A stretch of DNA of 64,000 nt from Pagrus major (GCF_040436345.1 NC_133230.1:21648197-21712196); one strand, 5' to 3'; positions 1 to 14,091 are shown, counted from the stretch's first letter. Made by a program: numbers and translations. Notes: generated by a model not told the origin, from the sequence alone.

Positions 1-3000
1 TTTACCTTTTTATTATTTTCTTTTAAACAAAATATGTCCTCCCAACGTTACTACATGTTTGGTTTGTAATCAGTGTTGAGACCTCAGAGATGCAACATTA
101 GCTTTATTTACATTTGTTTTGAATGTGACAGCTAGCTATACATCCTCTCTATAGTACACCAGTGGTGGTGTACTGTTTGGGTGTAATGTGGTGTGTGTTG
201 GCAGTGCCATGGCAGTGCCCATGTAAGCACTGCTGGTGAGTGGTTTACGGTTTCTGATGAAATATTCAGGGTTTAGTGAAGGTGTCGGTTTGAATTTCCC
301 TTTCAATTTTCTGGTTTGGTAATAATTTATGGTGTAGTTTTATTTGGGAAGTAATCATCTAACTTAACTTTATACAGCTTTTAGACTTATGTGGAAAGTT
401 TTCAGTAGTCTAGTTTAAAATGACAAGAATACAACAATAGTGACCCCCACCCCCTCAGGGGTTTAATGTCACACATTAGCAAAGTGTTACCATTTTCTGT
501 CAGTGGCTACTAGAATTGCCTGCATCAGAACCTTGTTTGCTAACCAAGCATCATTTGGACGTCTATTTACTCAAACAAAACCAGTGAAAGTGATGCAACA
601 TCTGGCAGGGTGCAGATCAACAGCTGGAAAATGTTCAATGGACTTTTGGAATGGATTATTATGGCAATATTGCAATAAAGTATCAAATATATTTAAGTTC
701 AACAGTTAAGTAAGTATCACAGCTGAAATTGTTTTCATACTTATTAGTCTTTAAAATGTATAACTTGTTTAAAAATAACATGATATGCCTATAAAAAGTT
801 ACCAGACCAACAAGCAATAACCCAGAATACTCCTGTCATAATCCTTTTACACACAGATATAACCAATAAATTAGGACCATACATGAAGTTGTTACAAGCT
901 AAATGAGTTTAATGATTAACCGATTGTCACAGATGAGATTTATTTATTTTGTCTGACCAATAACTGAGTTATTTGCATCATATATACTAGTTGTTATTAA
1001 TTAAAACTATAAATCAAGTCTGGCAAAGATTTTATTGAGTGCAATGTGTAGCTTAAGTTCCTGGTATTTCTTTACAAGTCAGAGGGAAGCACATAATTAG
1101 TATGGACTGTAAAATGGACGATTTACCTGCGCACTCCCAGACTCTGCATCCAGTAGATTACTGATCTGGGCCTTTCTGTCATTGACAGACGTACTAGATA
1201 TGCAGACAGGTGAATAACTTATAGTCAGACCTCTTGTGCACAACTTTTGTCACATAACAGTCTTATTTCCCGTTCCAAATATGGTCCTGAGATTAAAAGA
1301 AAAATGAAATTGATAAAAGTGCATTACATTACAACATTAACTGGTAGTCAGCAGCGTAAACGGGAGACTTTGAGATTGATCTTTCAGCTGAGGGCAAAAT
1401 GGCATCGACAAAATTCTTCCACAGAGGAAAATAATAGAAAGCTTCACTGTGGAGTATACAGTCAGTCTGGTGTAAAAGAGTCTTAATGGCTCATGAGAAA
1501 TCTGCATAGCTTGTACAGAGGATGTACTTTGTACTAAGGTTTTCCTGTACATCTGAACTGATTTGCATTTGAAAATTAATACATAATAGCATTGGAAGGT
1601 CCCCTAAAAGTTAGCCCATGTAATAACAGCTATATAATAATGTCTTTGAAACATCGCTAACTCATCTCTGCTGCTATTTGTTCATAAAGATTCAATTATT
1701 TATCATCCTGTTGTTAAGATCTTGTTGTGGCTGTTGTTGGTGGCAGTTACTTTTGCCAAAATTGTTGAGTGGCATTGATTAACTTGGTAGACTAGGTAAA
1801 TAGTTAGCCTATAGTTCTCATCTTTTCCTTTTAAGCATTTGCCCCAGTTACAATGTGTTGTTATAGGCTTTACTCAGTCTCTGCCAACATGAAATTTGGC
1901 ACTTTGTATAAGCCTAGGTAGAGGGTTAACATCCTGTTAAGATTCAATAGATTTGTGGTCATTGTGATCTCAGAAAAAGAGCAAGATATGCAGTCTAGTT
2001 TGATGCAGTTTTGTCTGGTCCCTGTGGGGTGCTTTGATATTATTTTTGTCTCATCTCTTAATCACTAGGGCTTGACGTCAATAGGAGTGGTCAAATGTGT
2101 GTCGCAATCCCCTGCCTGGCAATTTGCAGGTTGCCCTAAGACATTCAAGTACAATTGCTACTTGTGTGTGGGCTAGTTTGAACTTGAAGAATAAATTGGG
2201 CTACATGCTGGTAGAGGGCATAGTTTTGTTTGTTTACACATTTTTCTTGTTTCATGTTTTGTAATGGGGCACAAAAACAGAATGTACACTGCGGGCTTGC
2301 TTTTATCAGACTCCTAAATCACTGCCTTTTGTGGATGGCTATTGCCTCTGATCAAATAAGAATCTTACTGCTTTTGGCAGTAAAATGCATACGTATTTTA
2401 AGGAAAACAAGCAATTTAGGCTTTGAATGCTGTAATTGTGAGGGCTTGTTGATTATGAAGGAAGCTTGTTTTTCACTGGAAGGTACGATCTCTAAAGTAA
2501 ACCATATCAGAGAGCAGTTTCTAGGGTTTTGTTGTCCTGCAAGATTTCAAATCTCACATTTATCTATGTAATAAAGCATCTTTTTACACCATCTTCATTA
2601 ATAAATACAGAACTGACGTAATGGCTATCACCACCATCCTGAAAAACATTTTTAAATGTCCCGAAGTGAATGTAAACCATCCTAAAATAAAATCATGTTT
2701 CTTCACTTCATATCTTCTATAGTTGTGAATTAAAACTGTTAGCATTCAAAGTATTTTTACCTCCGAACTGTACTTGGCTGAAGTACTGTAAATTTCATTT
2801 GTTGTCACATTAAACTGCAGATCACTGTTTAATGCTTCATGTTCCTCTTTGCAGAAAAACTCCTGCAGTGCGTTTAGCTGTTAGCTGCATTAGCTCTGTT
2901 TGCGGTATTGGCTCCCTTAGCCAAACACACCTCAGTATCAGCCACAAAAAGCTAACTAGTTCTCCTGCATATTTCACCAACGTTTGTGTGAAGTGTAATA

Positions 3001-6000
3001 TCTACGCAAAAAAAACCCCACCCTTATCATTGTAACATTTAACTGGAAAACAAACTGAAAGCTTTTTTGGCTGCAGTATACTGATTCCCTGTAAAATAGC
3101 ATCTGTAGTCAAAGCCAGAAGAGTGTTCAGCTTTTATCAATGTCTGCTGTTTTAGTGAACCCTTTAGTAGTGTCATTCAAAGTATAGTTCACACCCACAG
3201 AAAGTCAAAGGAAGTAAAGTGCTTGATCCGCTGGAGATGGATTTGTGCAATCTATATCGGGTGAGGCAAACAAGACCAACTCCCTATTGAGATGCTCTTC
3301 TTTTCTTTCTTTCTTTCTTAAAAAAAAATAAAAAATTAAGTGCACAAGTTAGACGTGGTGGATGTTCATGGGCCATATGTAATCAGCTGAAGTAGGCTTT
3401 CTCGGGAGTGTAGTACAGGAGGAGGTAAGTTAAATTGTATCAGTTAGATGAATGATTTATAATGTTGGTCATTTTAAGTATGTTTGCTAGGACCTTCCAG
3501 TGGAGAGGAACAGGCCAGAGTCCCTATTTGAAGTACCAAATTATAAATGCCCTTAAACTGTGAATTTAAGAATCCCGTAAGCCTTCAGTCTTTCAGATGC
3601 AACAATGGGTTTTTTTTTTTCAAAATTGTGTTTGAGTATAAACGAAAATGGATTTTGCTTCATACATATTTAAATCAGGAATCTCATGCAGTGTTTCATG
3701 TGACAGGCTCCAGTTACTTCCCACACTGCAGAAATAGCTTTACAACTGATAATTATTACTACTACATATACTTTTTTCTTTAAGGCTTCATTCTCCTCCC
3801 TCCAAAAAAGAAAAAAAATGCATTTTTTGTTGCATGACAAAATAGTATTGACTCAGGGTGCAATTACTTGCCTTTTCAGAGCTTTAAACTACCTCTCATG
3901 AGTGGGATCCTTTGACAAAAGTTTGTACAGTTTACATAATTTAAACAGAGTGGAACAAAAACTACATACAGTTTCCACCAAGGAAATGGAATAACCAATG
4001 TATTGTTCCTGAACACAAGGAATATCTGACGTCGGTGTCACTGAGGCGTCGTAAATTTAGGGGAGATCCCTACTATGCTGCTTCCAAAAACGGTATTGCA
4101 TGTAGCTGCATATTATGCCAAGGGTTCAGAGTTCTGTGAAAGGGCTTTATTTTCAGTCTTGCTTTGCTTTTCTCCCCATATTGGGTAGAGGTTTTAGTTG
4201 TGGTGTTTCCCTGAAATGGATTATATAATAGATAAGACAGTGTTTACTGTTAGACTAAACAGGACTGACTGATAGTGAGAACATTTCTCTTGTAAAATAG
4301 GTCAGCTCTTAGTAACAAAATACACAAGCAACTCTCGTAAAGCGCGATTTTTTATTGTTCACTGGTTTGTTTCTCCTTTAATCTCCAATCCTCTTGTTTA
4401 GATCTGTGAACAATTCAAATAATTTTTGCTCACATAATCGCACTTGCTCTTATTAGGCACCAAAACATGTCCAGTTCAAGCCAGTGAAAGTGCAAATGTG
4501 ATTTGTGTTGGCAGTGGAGCATGACAGGCAGTGGACTGCTGGGGATTCATGACCATGTGCATTAATAGTGTTATGTAACGGTGGCCTCTCTGTTCGCCTT
4601 TGTTTTAACATCAAGGGACCTTTTTTGTTTTCATTGCATGATTCAAGTCAAAGAATGAAAGCAGTTTTCTTCTCCTTCTGTCGGTTTGAAAAATGGTGGA
4701 GGTGGGTCATAGAAAAGCTGCAGTTTTACTTTTTATAATTAGGTATGGAAGGAACAGAATAGGACTGAAAAAAGCTGTCAACGCAATCTGTTGTCTTTTA
4801 TGATCTGTATGTTTAGATAAGTTGACTATCTCTTATGACTCTTATATCACAGGACAGCTATTTATAGATTCGATATTAGAGTAGTACACAGTGGCTCATA
4901 CATCTTATACTTACTGTTTGTCCTGTGTCATCCATTGTTCCATCCCTCTGTGTTCAGCGGATGTGTACTATAGTGGAATATTACAGCTAAACTTCATTTG
5001 GATAGGATTTGCATGAAGGCATGTGATACAATGGGGGGTGAAGCCACTACAGTGGGAACAATTTGTATACAGTTTGCTACTAATCAATCATCTATAGTCC
5101 CAGTGGGAACACGGTGTATAGCAATGGTTATCTGACATTAGATCATTGTAAGCTTAGCCAGTAGCTTAGCGAGATTACTGTCCCAGTGTGTTCCCAATGT
5201 GATCATTTCACACTGTGTTGATGGTTCACCCTTTTTACATGAATGTAGCTTGGTGGTGATTGTTGTGTTACAGGAGCCAAAGGAAATGTACTGATAGAAT
5301 GCAGAACCGGTTGCATAATAATGCTGCAACCAGATCTTCTGGCTGTGTCTGGTGGGGTTGACATAAGATATTGTAAATATTTGTTAATGCTATTGACAAA
5401 TGTGCCGACATGTGGATGAGTGTAAATGCCTGTAGCTTGCAGCTGTAATTACAGCCTGGGATGAAACCTGTTTATATTACAGTATGTATAAACATCTTTG
5501 AGAGGAGGAGGATTATTGGTGTACACACCACCATGTACCTCAGTTACACATAATTTGTATCAGATCCATCAAAGAGGGATAAGGAAAACAAGATCAGTGT
5601 CCAGTAGATGTGTAGTGCCATGGGGCCATGATCCAATGTGGGTGTTGGGTAGATTGGATTTTTGTTTTTGTGTTAACTGTCTGACGATGTTTTTCTCAGG
5701 CTTGGGTCAGTGTCATGTTCGGGGCTTTTTGAGAGACAAAGGTCATGTGAGACTTCTTACCCGAAGACTAAATTTGTCATTTGTACTTGGTGGAAAATTT
5801 TGGTCTAAAATCTAAATAATTCCCTAACCTAGTCTATAAAAAAATCAGTCTCCAACCCTGACATGTCATTTGGTACACAGTAGGCTAATTCTAGTTAAGC
5901 GGTCCATTCTCTTGTTAGAGAGCCAGAAATAACGATATGGCCTCGGTCAATGCTGTAAATGCATAACAGATCAATTTCAATTAGGTATACCTTTCAAAGC

Positions 6001-6890
6001 CGAGGGCTTTTGAACTGCCTTCCATTCAGTTGCGACGCTGCTCCAGTGTCATCAGAATGACAACCCTAACCCTTGTCTTTCAGATGACACTGTGGTTAGC
6101 GGTAAGTACACATTATCATTTTGGTTATTTTTTTCACCCTAAAGTCTAGTTTTTATTTTCATTTCAGTTAAAACGTTTTTTTTTTTCTTCACACAAGTGA
6201 CTTGCAAGTCATTGTGCCCTTTTAAATCTGCTGTACTTTGTTATTTTAAAATAATGCCAGGTTTTAAGATCTTGTTTACAGTGTAGTGAGTGCCCATTAG
6301 CCAGATCTTGGACAGCTGCTTGCATAAATGCTTAAAATGGAGCTTGTATGAACAGTAAGCAGTTATGATGAATGCTAATGTAGAATAATAGAAAATACGA
6401 CTGAATTGTTTAACTTGACAGTTGAAGATGTCACTCACTTCGTGTTTGTGTGCTCTCTCTGCGTCAGTGTCAGTATTATCGTTCCCCTCCCTTGTAGATC
6501 TGTTGAGCCAGGCTCGTAAATGTCACAATGATTGGTGCTGCACTATAGCTTGGCTGTGCACCAAGAGACAGACAGACAGACAGGAGAGTCCATGCCCGGC
6601 CTCCCAGCCAATCTCTCTAAGGGGGTGGACTCCATGTCTTTTGGTCAGCAGCCAATAAGACGATGGCAGATAGCCATGTATGTAAATGAGTCTGACGGGG
6701 GCCCAGACGGCAGCTTGGCCGTGAGCTCACGTGTTGCGGACTCCAGCTACTGCAGTCTCCCCAGTGACGGGCCAGTGGCTGACCAGATTCTGTACACAGA
6801 AGGAGGGATGTCAGCTCTTGTAGTGTGCATAGTGGGTTCAAAACCAGTTTGTGGCCAGGCTGCGACTGACCCTCCACCTGTCTCCCGCAG
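1..6890. other. Non-coding stretch upstream of the hif1a bHLH exon
   Basis: I see no supported coding exon here. The open frames are short and show no recognisable protein. The stretch is AT-rich with a few simple tracts (a TTTC/A-rich tract near 3300-3340 and a short AGAC run near 6567-6582). Because the first hif1a exon seen (6891) begins inside a codon and lacks a start, this is most likely hif1a intron 1, with the promoter and the tiny first coding exon left of the window or unrecognised in it. Confidence 0.5.
6608..6733 (+). promoter_or_regulatory. Possible alternative hif1a promoter segment
   Basis: Two CCAAT boxes lie at 6608-6612 and 6652-6656 and a CACGTG E-box (containing the ACGTG core of a hypoxia response element) at 6728-6733, in a locally GC-richer stretch just upstream of the hif1a bHLH exon. 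The reading frame of that exon stays open upstream to about 6532, with in-frame ATG codons. This could be a promoter and first exon within intron 1, or chance; no transcription evidence is available. Confidence 0.25.
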
Positions 6891-9800
6891 GGTGAGCTCG
6901 GAGCGGAGGAAGGAGAAGTCAAGGGATGCGGCGCGATGCCGGCGTGGGAAGGAGTCAGAGGTGTTCTACGAGCTGGCCCAGGAGCTCCCCCTGCCCCACA
7001 GTGTCAGCTCCAGCCTGGACAAGGCCTCAATAATGAGACTCACCATCAGCTACCTGCGCATGAGGAAACTGCTCAGTCCCGGTCAGTAACTGCAGGTGTT
7101 TTATCTGTCACTGGAGAGTTTATCTTGGGGCACATTTTCATTTTAAATTTCGTTCTGGACTCCTACTTATAATTAAATTGTGTCACAATTTTCATTATTA
7201 TCTCAGAGGCTCGAGAACGTATTGTTTTGATGAAGATGCCCCTTTCTTCAGAAATCTTCATAAGTTTTCTTTCACTGTGGTTAGCCACAAGTGAAATGAA
7301 TGAATTAAATGATGCAGAGAAAAACTGAAGAAAACACTGATAGATGGTTAAACTCTGAGTCAGCTGCTCAAGAAAATCGACTCAGACATGCACAGATATA
7401 GATCCTTTTGCAGATAAACCTGTGTGCTGTCTCTGTGCAGCAGTCTCAGCCATCCAAACATGTTTTTCAGACAGAAGAGATATCCTGTGCCTCATTTCTT
7501 CTTGCTTTTCTTTTCTACCTTCCTTTATCTCTCCCATCTTTCCTCTATTATCTTTCTCTAGCTGAGCCAATGGCAGAGGAGGAAACAGAACTTGATATAC
7601 AGCTAAACAGCTCCTACCTAAAAGCTCTGGACGGCTTTCTCATGGTGCTCTCCGAAGACGGAGATATGATCTATCTCTCTGAGAACATCAACAAGTGCCT
7701 CGGGCTGGCACAGGTATGTCTGATGAGTTGACGTGTGTCTGCATTGAAGAGAACAGTGTTGTTTGTTTAGGTTAAGCTTAGAAGTCACCACACAATGTCT
7801 ACCATGAACATCTCTAACTACACAACTCTTTCTGCTGCAGTTTGACCTGACCGGACACAGTGTGTTTGACTTCATCCATCCCTGTGACCAGGAGGAGCTG
7901 AGGGAGATGCTGGTCCACAGAACAGGTGAGGGAGGGAGTCACATTATAAGACCTCACTAATGGACAGAGACGGGCACACACAGGCACTCTGTCAGGTCTG
8001 CCAGTGCTCCAATCAGCAGGGAGTCCAATTCACTCTGAGCTGGCAGATTCAGACTGGGAGGCTGTCAGAACAAGTTATCATTTTCCCACTTCAAGCCTGA
8101 GGTCAAAGTGATTAGAGTTGGCTACTGTCTGTACTTGAGTGACCTTTCACGCAGCATAAATGGAACAGGACGCTGCATCACTGGCACATTTACTGTTGTG
8201 CTTATACAACTGAATTCAGTTTTGTTGTCGAGTTCAGTCAGTGGATTGAATTAGTCTACTTTTTTGCATAACTCCCACTCCTCGGTAGTGTTTTTAAGTG
8301 AAATTAATTAAGCTAAAACTTTCCAGTGCTTCATAGCATAATTTGTTAACAATGCATGTTTGTTTGAGGAACGTTGGTACACACTGATGTTATCATAGCC
8401 ACAACGGCTGGCGACTCCACTTCCTTAATTATTTTGCAGTAGCTGACCCCAACGCAAAACCACTGTAGCTCTACGTCCTCTCTGAATGCAAATGTGAACT
8501 GCTGGCAGGCAAAAGTGAAATAAAAAATAATAAAATGGAGGCAGTTGTGAATGCTTACAGTTTTGAAATGATAACACAAGATGCTGGTTTTCTCTGAAAC
8601 CGTCTCCCTACCTGCTCATGTGATTTCAGGCTCCAAAAAGGCCAAGGAGCCAAACACAGAGCGCAGCTTCTTCCTCCGAATGAAGTGCACTCTCACAAGC
8701 CGGGGCCGCACCGTCAATGTCAAATCAGCTACATGGAAGGTAAGCCGTGGTGGAATCACTGAGGAAATGTTTTCTCATGTATGTTTAGAAATTAGCTGAT
8801 CATAATGTTGTAAGTAAAGAGTTAGAAAACTTTGGAGATTACATGCACAAACTATAAAGATACAGAGTGCAGTAAATGATGTCTACACCAGCAGTAATCT
8901 AATAAGCTAATGTGAAGAGGAAATGGACCATCATACTAATCGGGATACAAATGAAACATTAAGTGCCTGTGTTTAGCATATAAACACATAAAAAACCTAC
9001 ATTAGATGTAGCCATTATTTGAATCAAGTTTAGTAAGTATAAAGGAAATCTCCAACCAATTGGATAGGGAAAGGCTAATTGACCAACCAATTATAATGCA
9101 CCTACAACATCATTTTATAAATTCAAACATCATTTATTTGTACTTTAACTCCTGTTACTTTTGAAATTATATATACTTTTGGCACATTTCCCCTTGTGTG
9201 TAGGTACGTTTCATTATCATATCATAAATGAGGACATTTCACAGGCACCTGAATTTTTGTCCCCTAGTGGACAAGAGGAGATGAAGATTTACATCAAAAT
9301 AATAATGGAGAAAGAATACAAATCTTTGTCTTAAAATAATCTCATGAAACCATCTAAAGTATGCAGTTATTCCTGCAACCTTTAGCTAGCAGCTGTTGTC
9401 AAAGTCTCACATCAGCAACCCACATAACCCAAAACACTGATGTTATTTATTTACAAATGTCTGATCATTATCTGTCTGCTGCAATAATAATGATAGACTT
9501 TATTTATATAGTGCTTTTCAAAACACAGTTACAAAGATGAAATAAAAGTTGACAAATGATGATTAAAAATAAAAAAAACAATTAAAAAGCAGTTTTGAGG
9601 TTATACAACATTCAGCAAAAACAGCTAAATATAACACAAAGTAAAATTAAATCAAATAATATAAGAGTTAAGGGAAAGCTTTTGTATAAAAATAGGTTTC
9701 AAGAAGTGACTTGATGAATAAAAGTGAAATTTTGAACCCAAATCCTGTAAAAGCACATAAGAATATGTTTTTAAGAGGGATTTAAAAGGAGAAACTGCTC

Positions 9801-12800
9801 GGTCACCCTTTGTCGTCAGCCTAGAGCCTAGATAGTGTAATGGCTAGGAAAGCCTTGGCTGAAGACCTCATATTGAGACTGAGCACTTAAGGTGTGAAAA
9901 GATCTGAGACGTGCCTCTGTGCAAGTCCAGAGAAGGCCCTAAATGCTATTAACAATATCTTAAAATCGTATTCTAAATTTTACTTGCATTAGGAAACCTC
10001 TTACTCTCCTTGTGGGTCTGTAAATCATAATAACAGTGTTGTGACCCTATTAATGTCTCTCCAGGTCCTCCACTGCTCAGGTCATGTCCATGTATATGAA
10101 AGCCACACTGAGGAGACTCCAAATGGGCAAAAGGAGCCACCGGTCCCCTACCTGGTTCTGATCTGTGACCCCATCCCACACCCCTCCAACATTGAGGTCC
10201 CTTTGGACACCAAGACCTTTCTCAGCCGCCACACGATGGACATGAAGTTCACATATTGTGATGAGAGGTCAGTTTCCCAGTCTTGGAGAATTATTATTTG
10301 CGTAAGAAGCTTAACACGGCTTGCCTCTTAAGCCACCTGTGGCTATACCTGTGTCAATGGATATTATTGCCAAAGCTCTAGTCACACAGAGCCACCTAGT
10401 GTTCAGTGTAGGTACTGCAAATGTCCTCTCAGCATGGAAATATGGAAGAAATAATAAAAAAATGTCTTTTCCAGGATCACTGAGCTCATGGGTTATGATC
10501 CAGAGGACCTGTTGAATCGTTCTGTGTATGAGTATTATCATGCTCAGGACTCGGACCATCTCACCAAGACTCACCACAACCGTAAGCATGAATACCAAGC
10601 GAAATACCCACACATTCCAGCTGTGTTATTTCTGCCTTCAACCAAATGTCTTATTCTAATTTTTCCTTCTCGTTTCTCTGTGCTTTTAGTGTTTGCAAAG
10701 GGCCAGGTCTGCACAGGACAGTACCGGATGTTGGCCAAGAGAGGAGGCTTTGTGTGGGTGGAAACACAAGCCACTGTCATCTACAACAACAAGAACTCCC
10801 AGCCGCAGTGTGTCGTCTGTGTCAACTTTGTGCTCAGGTACTTTAAAGGCTCTTTGAAGATTCAGTATTTTCAGGAGAGATTGTAATATATTACCATGTA
10901 CAAAATAGATTACAGACTGTTTTTGTGCAAAATCCTTACTAAACTCAATCTTACGGCTGCATGGCTCTGTTACAGCGGCATCCAGGAGGAGAAACTGATC
11001 TTGTCTCTGGAGCAGACCGAGGATGTGAAGCCAGTAAAGGAAGAGCTGCAGCAGGAGGAAGAGCTGCAGCAGGAGGAAGAGGGGGAAGTAGTCGAGAGCA
11101 GCCAGCCCGAGTTGTCTTCAACCTTGCTGAAGAAGGAGGTGGAGGAGAAGTTGCCAGAGGTGGATGTGATCAAACTGTTCACTCAAGCGACAGAGGCCCA
11201 GTCGCTGGCTAGCCTGTACGACCAACTGAAGGAGGAGCCCGAGGCCCTCACCCTGCTGGCTCCTGCTGCTGGAGACACTATCATCTCCCTGGACTTCAGT
11301 TGTCCTGGTTTGTGGCCCCAGACACACACACTTAAAGGTCCCATATTGGAGAAAATTAGATTTCAGATGAGATGAGATTAAAGCATGTAAAAATGTGAAA
11401 ATAAGCCCAATATGGGACCATTAAACTGCATGACTCAGAGTTTAAATCCTGAGTGCAACCGTTCTGACCTCCCTCTGTCTTTTGGTACAGATTCAGAGAT
11501 CCAGCTGCTGCAGGATGTTCCTCTCTACAATGATGTAATGCTTCCATCAACCAGTGACAAGCTGGTACTGCCTCTTTCCCCTCTGCCGCCCAGCGAGCCT
11601 CTCCACGTCACCACCACCACATCTGAGGATGCAAAAACTGAGCACTATGCTCCAGCCACATCCACTTCACTGGTTGGCTCCTCAGAGGTAGGACAGAGGG
11701 AATTACTGTCATTTTGCAGTGTAGGCAATAAACCTTTTGGTGACCCTTGACTTCTCTTCTCTTTAGGTTGACAGTCCGCTGGACTTCTGTTTCCCCATGG
11801 ACTCAGACATGAGCTCAGATTTCAAACTTGACTTGGTGGAGAAGCTGTTTGCCATCGATACAGAACCCAAGACCCCCCCCATACAGGTAATAATGCCAGG
11901 AGATACTGTTGATTATTCTTAATTTTAATAAAGTTTCTGGTTGATCTAATATAGTGAAAAGTTCTCTGTATTCTGATTCAGTAGACCTTTTTTCTCCCCT
12001 TCAGGCAATGGAAGATCTGGAGATGCTGGCTCCCTACATCCCCATGGATGATGACTTCCAGCTTCGCAGTCTGACCCCAGATGAGCCTCTAACTTGTGGA
12101 CCAGTCAAATCCCTTCTGAGTTCTCCAGTCTGTGTCAAACAGGACATCCCCAGCTATCCCAGCTCCCCATTCAGCTCACCAGGCAGTCGCACAGCTTCCC
12201 CAGCACCACCTGAGCCAGTGAAAGCCCCTCATCTTGCCACCATCCTTGCTAAGAGGTAAAGTCATCCAGGTGCACCATTTTAAGGGTTTATCATATCAGT
12301 TTTTTTGGGTTAACTAACCGTATTGCTGTGCTGCAGAACCACACAGCTGGGGACGCTCGGGACCCTGGCTGCTCAGCTCACACAGCGCAAAAGAAAACTG
12401 GGTGACATAAAAGAGATGATTGGACAGGTAAGTCCTCAACATCCAAACATGATTTATAGATCACTTTATATTTACAGATGAAGAGTTTGAGTGTCTGTAT
12501 TTCATGATTTCTCGCAGGGGACTCTGCACCAGGGGCAACAGGAGCAGGGCAAAAAGCTGAAGCCCTCAGAGTCGGGAACAACCAGGACCATACTTGTGCT
12601 GCCTTCAGGTGAACAAACTAGATCTGTGTTCAATAGTTTAGATCAGTGGTTCTTTGGGAACCCAAGTGTGGGTCAGGACCTCTAGTTCTGGTTTTTGTCA
12701 CGCGAATCAAAACACCAGCACAATCATAACTCTTTTGTCTTGTTCTCATTTAGATCTGGCGAGTCGTCTTCTTGGCAGCACGTCAGAGGGCACCAGCTCC

Positions 12801-12917
12801 CTCTTCACCCTGCCTCAGCTCACACGCGACGACTGCGAGGTCAACGCCCCCTTACAGGGTCGTCAGTACCTGCTGCAGGGGGAGGAGCTGCTGCGTGCTC
12901 TGGACCACATCAACTGA
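6891..12917 (+). CDS. hif1a: Hypoxia-inducible factor 1 alpha, missing only its first small exon
   Basis: Oxygen-labile bHLH-PAS subunit that pairs with ARNT in the nucleus and activates hypoxia genes. Coding exons: 6891-7081, 7562-7713, 7841-7925, 8630-8739, 10065-10267, 10475-10581, 10690-10837, 10976-11307, 11491-11687, 11767-11886, 12005-12255, 12337-12427, 12518-12608, 12754-12917 (stop TGA). Phases agree throughout and give about 746 residues plus the missing start exon. Exon 6891 encodes the basic helix ([17 protein letters not shown]) and HLH; the next exons encode PAS-A and PAS-B. Both oxygen-degradation sites are present: [10 protein letters not shown] (exon at 10976) and [16 protein letters not shown], whose target proline codon is 12032-12034. 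The C-terminal activation domain keeps the FIH asparagine (CEVNAP, codon 12843-12845) and ends LLRALDHIN. Both hydroxyproline degrons plus the CAD identify HIF1A rather than HIF3A; I cannot tell which teleost duplicate it is. The first exon should supply about 11 residues and two bases of an Arg codon. Confidence 0.96.
9480..9990. repeat. Dispersed repeat remnant in a hif1a intron
   Basis: The stretch starts with a motif common in fish interspersed repeats (CTTTATTTATATAGTGC followed by TTTTCAAAACA) and ends with GTCCAGAGAAGGCCCTAAATG and AATATCTTAAAATCGTATTC, which I recall from abundant fish repeats. No open frame or clear ends are visible, so the class is not assigned. It explains much of the longest hif1a intron (8740-10064). 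Confidence 0.45.
12645..12690. repeat. Fragment resembling a hAT-type repeat end
   Basis: The sequence around GATCAGTGGTTCTTTGGGAA resembles the CAGTGGTTCTCAAAC terminus of widespread hAT-derived repeats. It lies in the last hif1a intron and is only a short relic; family assignment is from memory. Confidence 0.3.
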
Positions 12918-13995
12918 GTCAATGCTTAGCCTGCTCACTGCTGAACTAGACTGGACACTACAATTTCTCCCTCTCTAAGAGCCCCCACCCACCCTACCCC
13001 ACCCTTACTGCCCCCTTATTTATGTATCCATATGAGTTTGACTATAGTTTGGCTGCCGTTTGCGCACATCATGTGATATCTGCATCATTCCGCCGTGACA
13101 AACGCCATAGCAGCGCCTGGTTTTTTGGTGCAAGGGATTCAGGCATCATGAGATGTCCAATTGTTGTTTTCTTTTTTTCCGTTTTGTTTTTTCTCTCTTT
13201 TTTCCGGGGAGTCTCTCAGCACACAGCGCCTCGACAGATGACCCTTTTCCAGCAGGTCACCACAGAAACCTGGCGCTACTGCCAGCAGTGTATTGTAAGC
13301 TTCAGTCGCACAATTTATATTTTCTTAAAAAGAAAAATATTACCAGCAATATATATTAAGCCTTTTTAAAGTCGTTTTAATGGGATTTGAACAATTTTAT
13401 TTTTCCTCCCATACTTGTATGTTGTAGTACTCGTACCTAACAAGATGTCTTTAGTCCAGAAGTATGAACATGTTGTTTAAACCTTAGGTGGTTTGAATGT
13501 TATCTCCATTTAATAGCTGTCAGTCTTTGAGGTAAATGCATTTAATTGTGTAGCAGGTCCAGTACATGTCACTTTATTACTTTACTGTAAGTGTGTGTTA
13601 CTGTACATATACCAGGGAAATTTTAATTTACTCATTATGGCTCCACTGCTTTGACTCCCAAAATGAAATGAGTCTTCACTTTCTTTGTTTGCTTCTCATC
13701 GTGGAGGATTGGCATTTTCTCTTTAAACATGAAGCAAATTCATGTTTTTGGTTTTTACTTTGCGTGACATACTCAGAAGAGTCTGTTTTAAAATAAGTGG
13801 GATCTCAACAATTCATAATTTACCTGTGTGATCATCATCATCATAGTAGCCTTCGTGAGTTGTCAAACTTGTTTGCTCAGTTAATGGTAGTCAGTTTAAT
13901 ACCATTGATCCATGCCATATTGTTGGGTCTCTCATGCTTCTTGTTGCTGTCTAACATTAAATGGCTTTAATAAAGTACATTGTTTCGGGTTTCAT
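12918..13995 (+). other. hif1a: hif1a 3' untranslated region with poly(A) signal
   Basis: Non-coding AT-rich sequence follows the hif1a stop. An AATAAA at 13969-13974 is the likely poly(A) signal, giving a 3' UTR of roughly 1.05 kb. The end is inferred from the signal alone. Confidence 0.65.
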
Positions 13996-14091
13996 TAACT
14001 TACAGTCTACAAACATGATTCATTACATAACTAGTTTTGCTACTTCGCCAAGTAAGAAGAAACAGAGCATTGAGGTAGAAAACACATTTTG

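Noticed and set aside
5498-5815. 105-codon open frame in the leftmost region
   Set aside because: No similarity to any family I know, no splice or promoter context, and composition like the surrounding non-coding DNA.
6084-6101. Tiny exon-like sequence ATGACACTGTGGTTAGCG between a good acceptor (CTTTCAG) and donor (GTAAGT), as hif1a exon 1
   Set aside because: It would join the bHLH exon in the wrong phase and does not resemble the expected MDTG...KK start; an acceptor in front of a first exon is also not expected.
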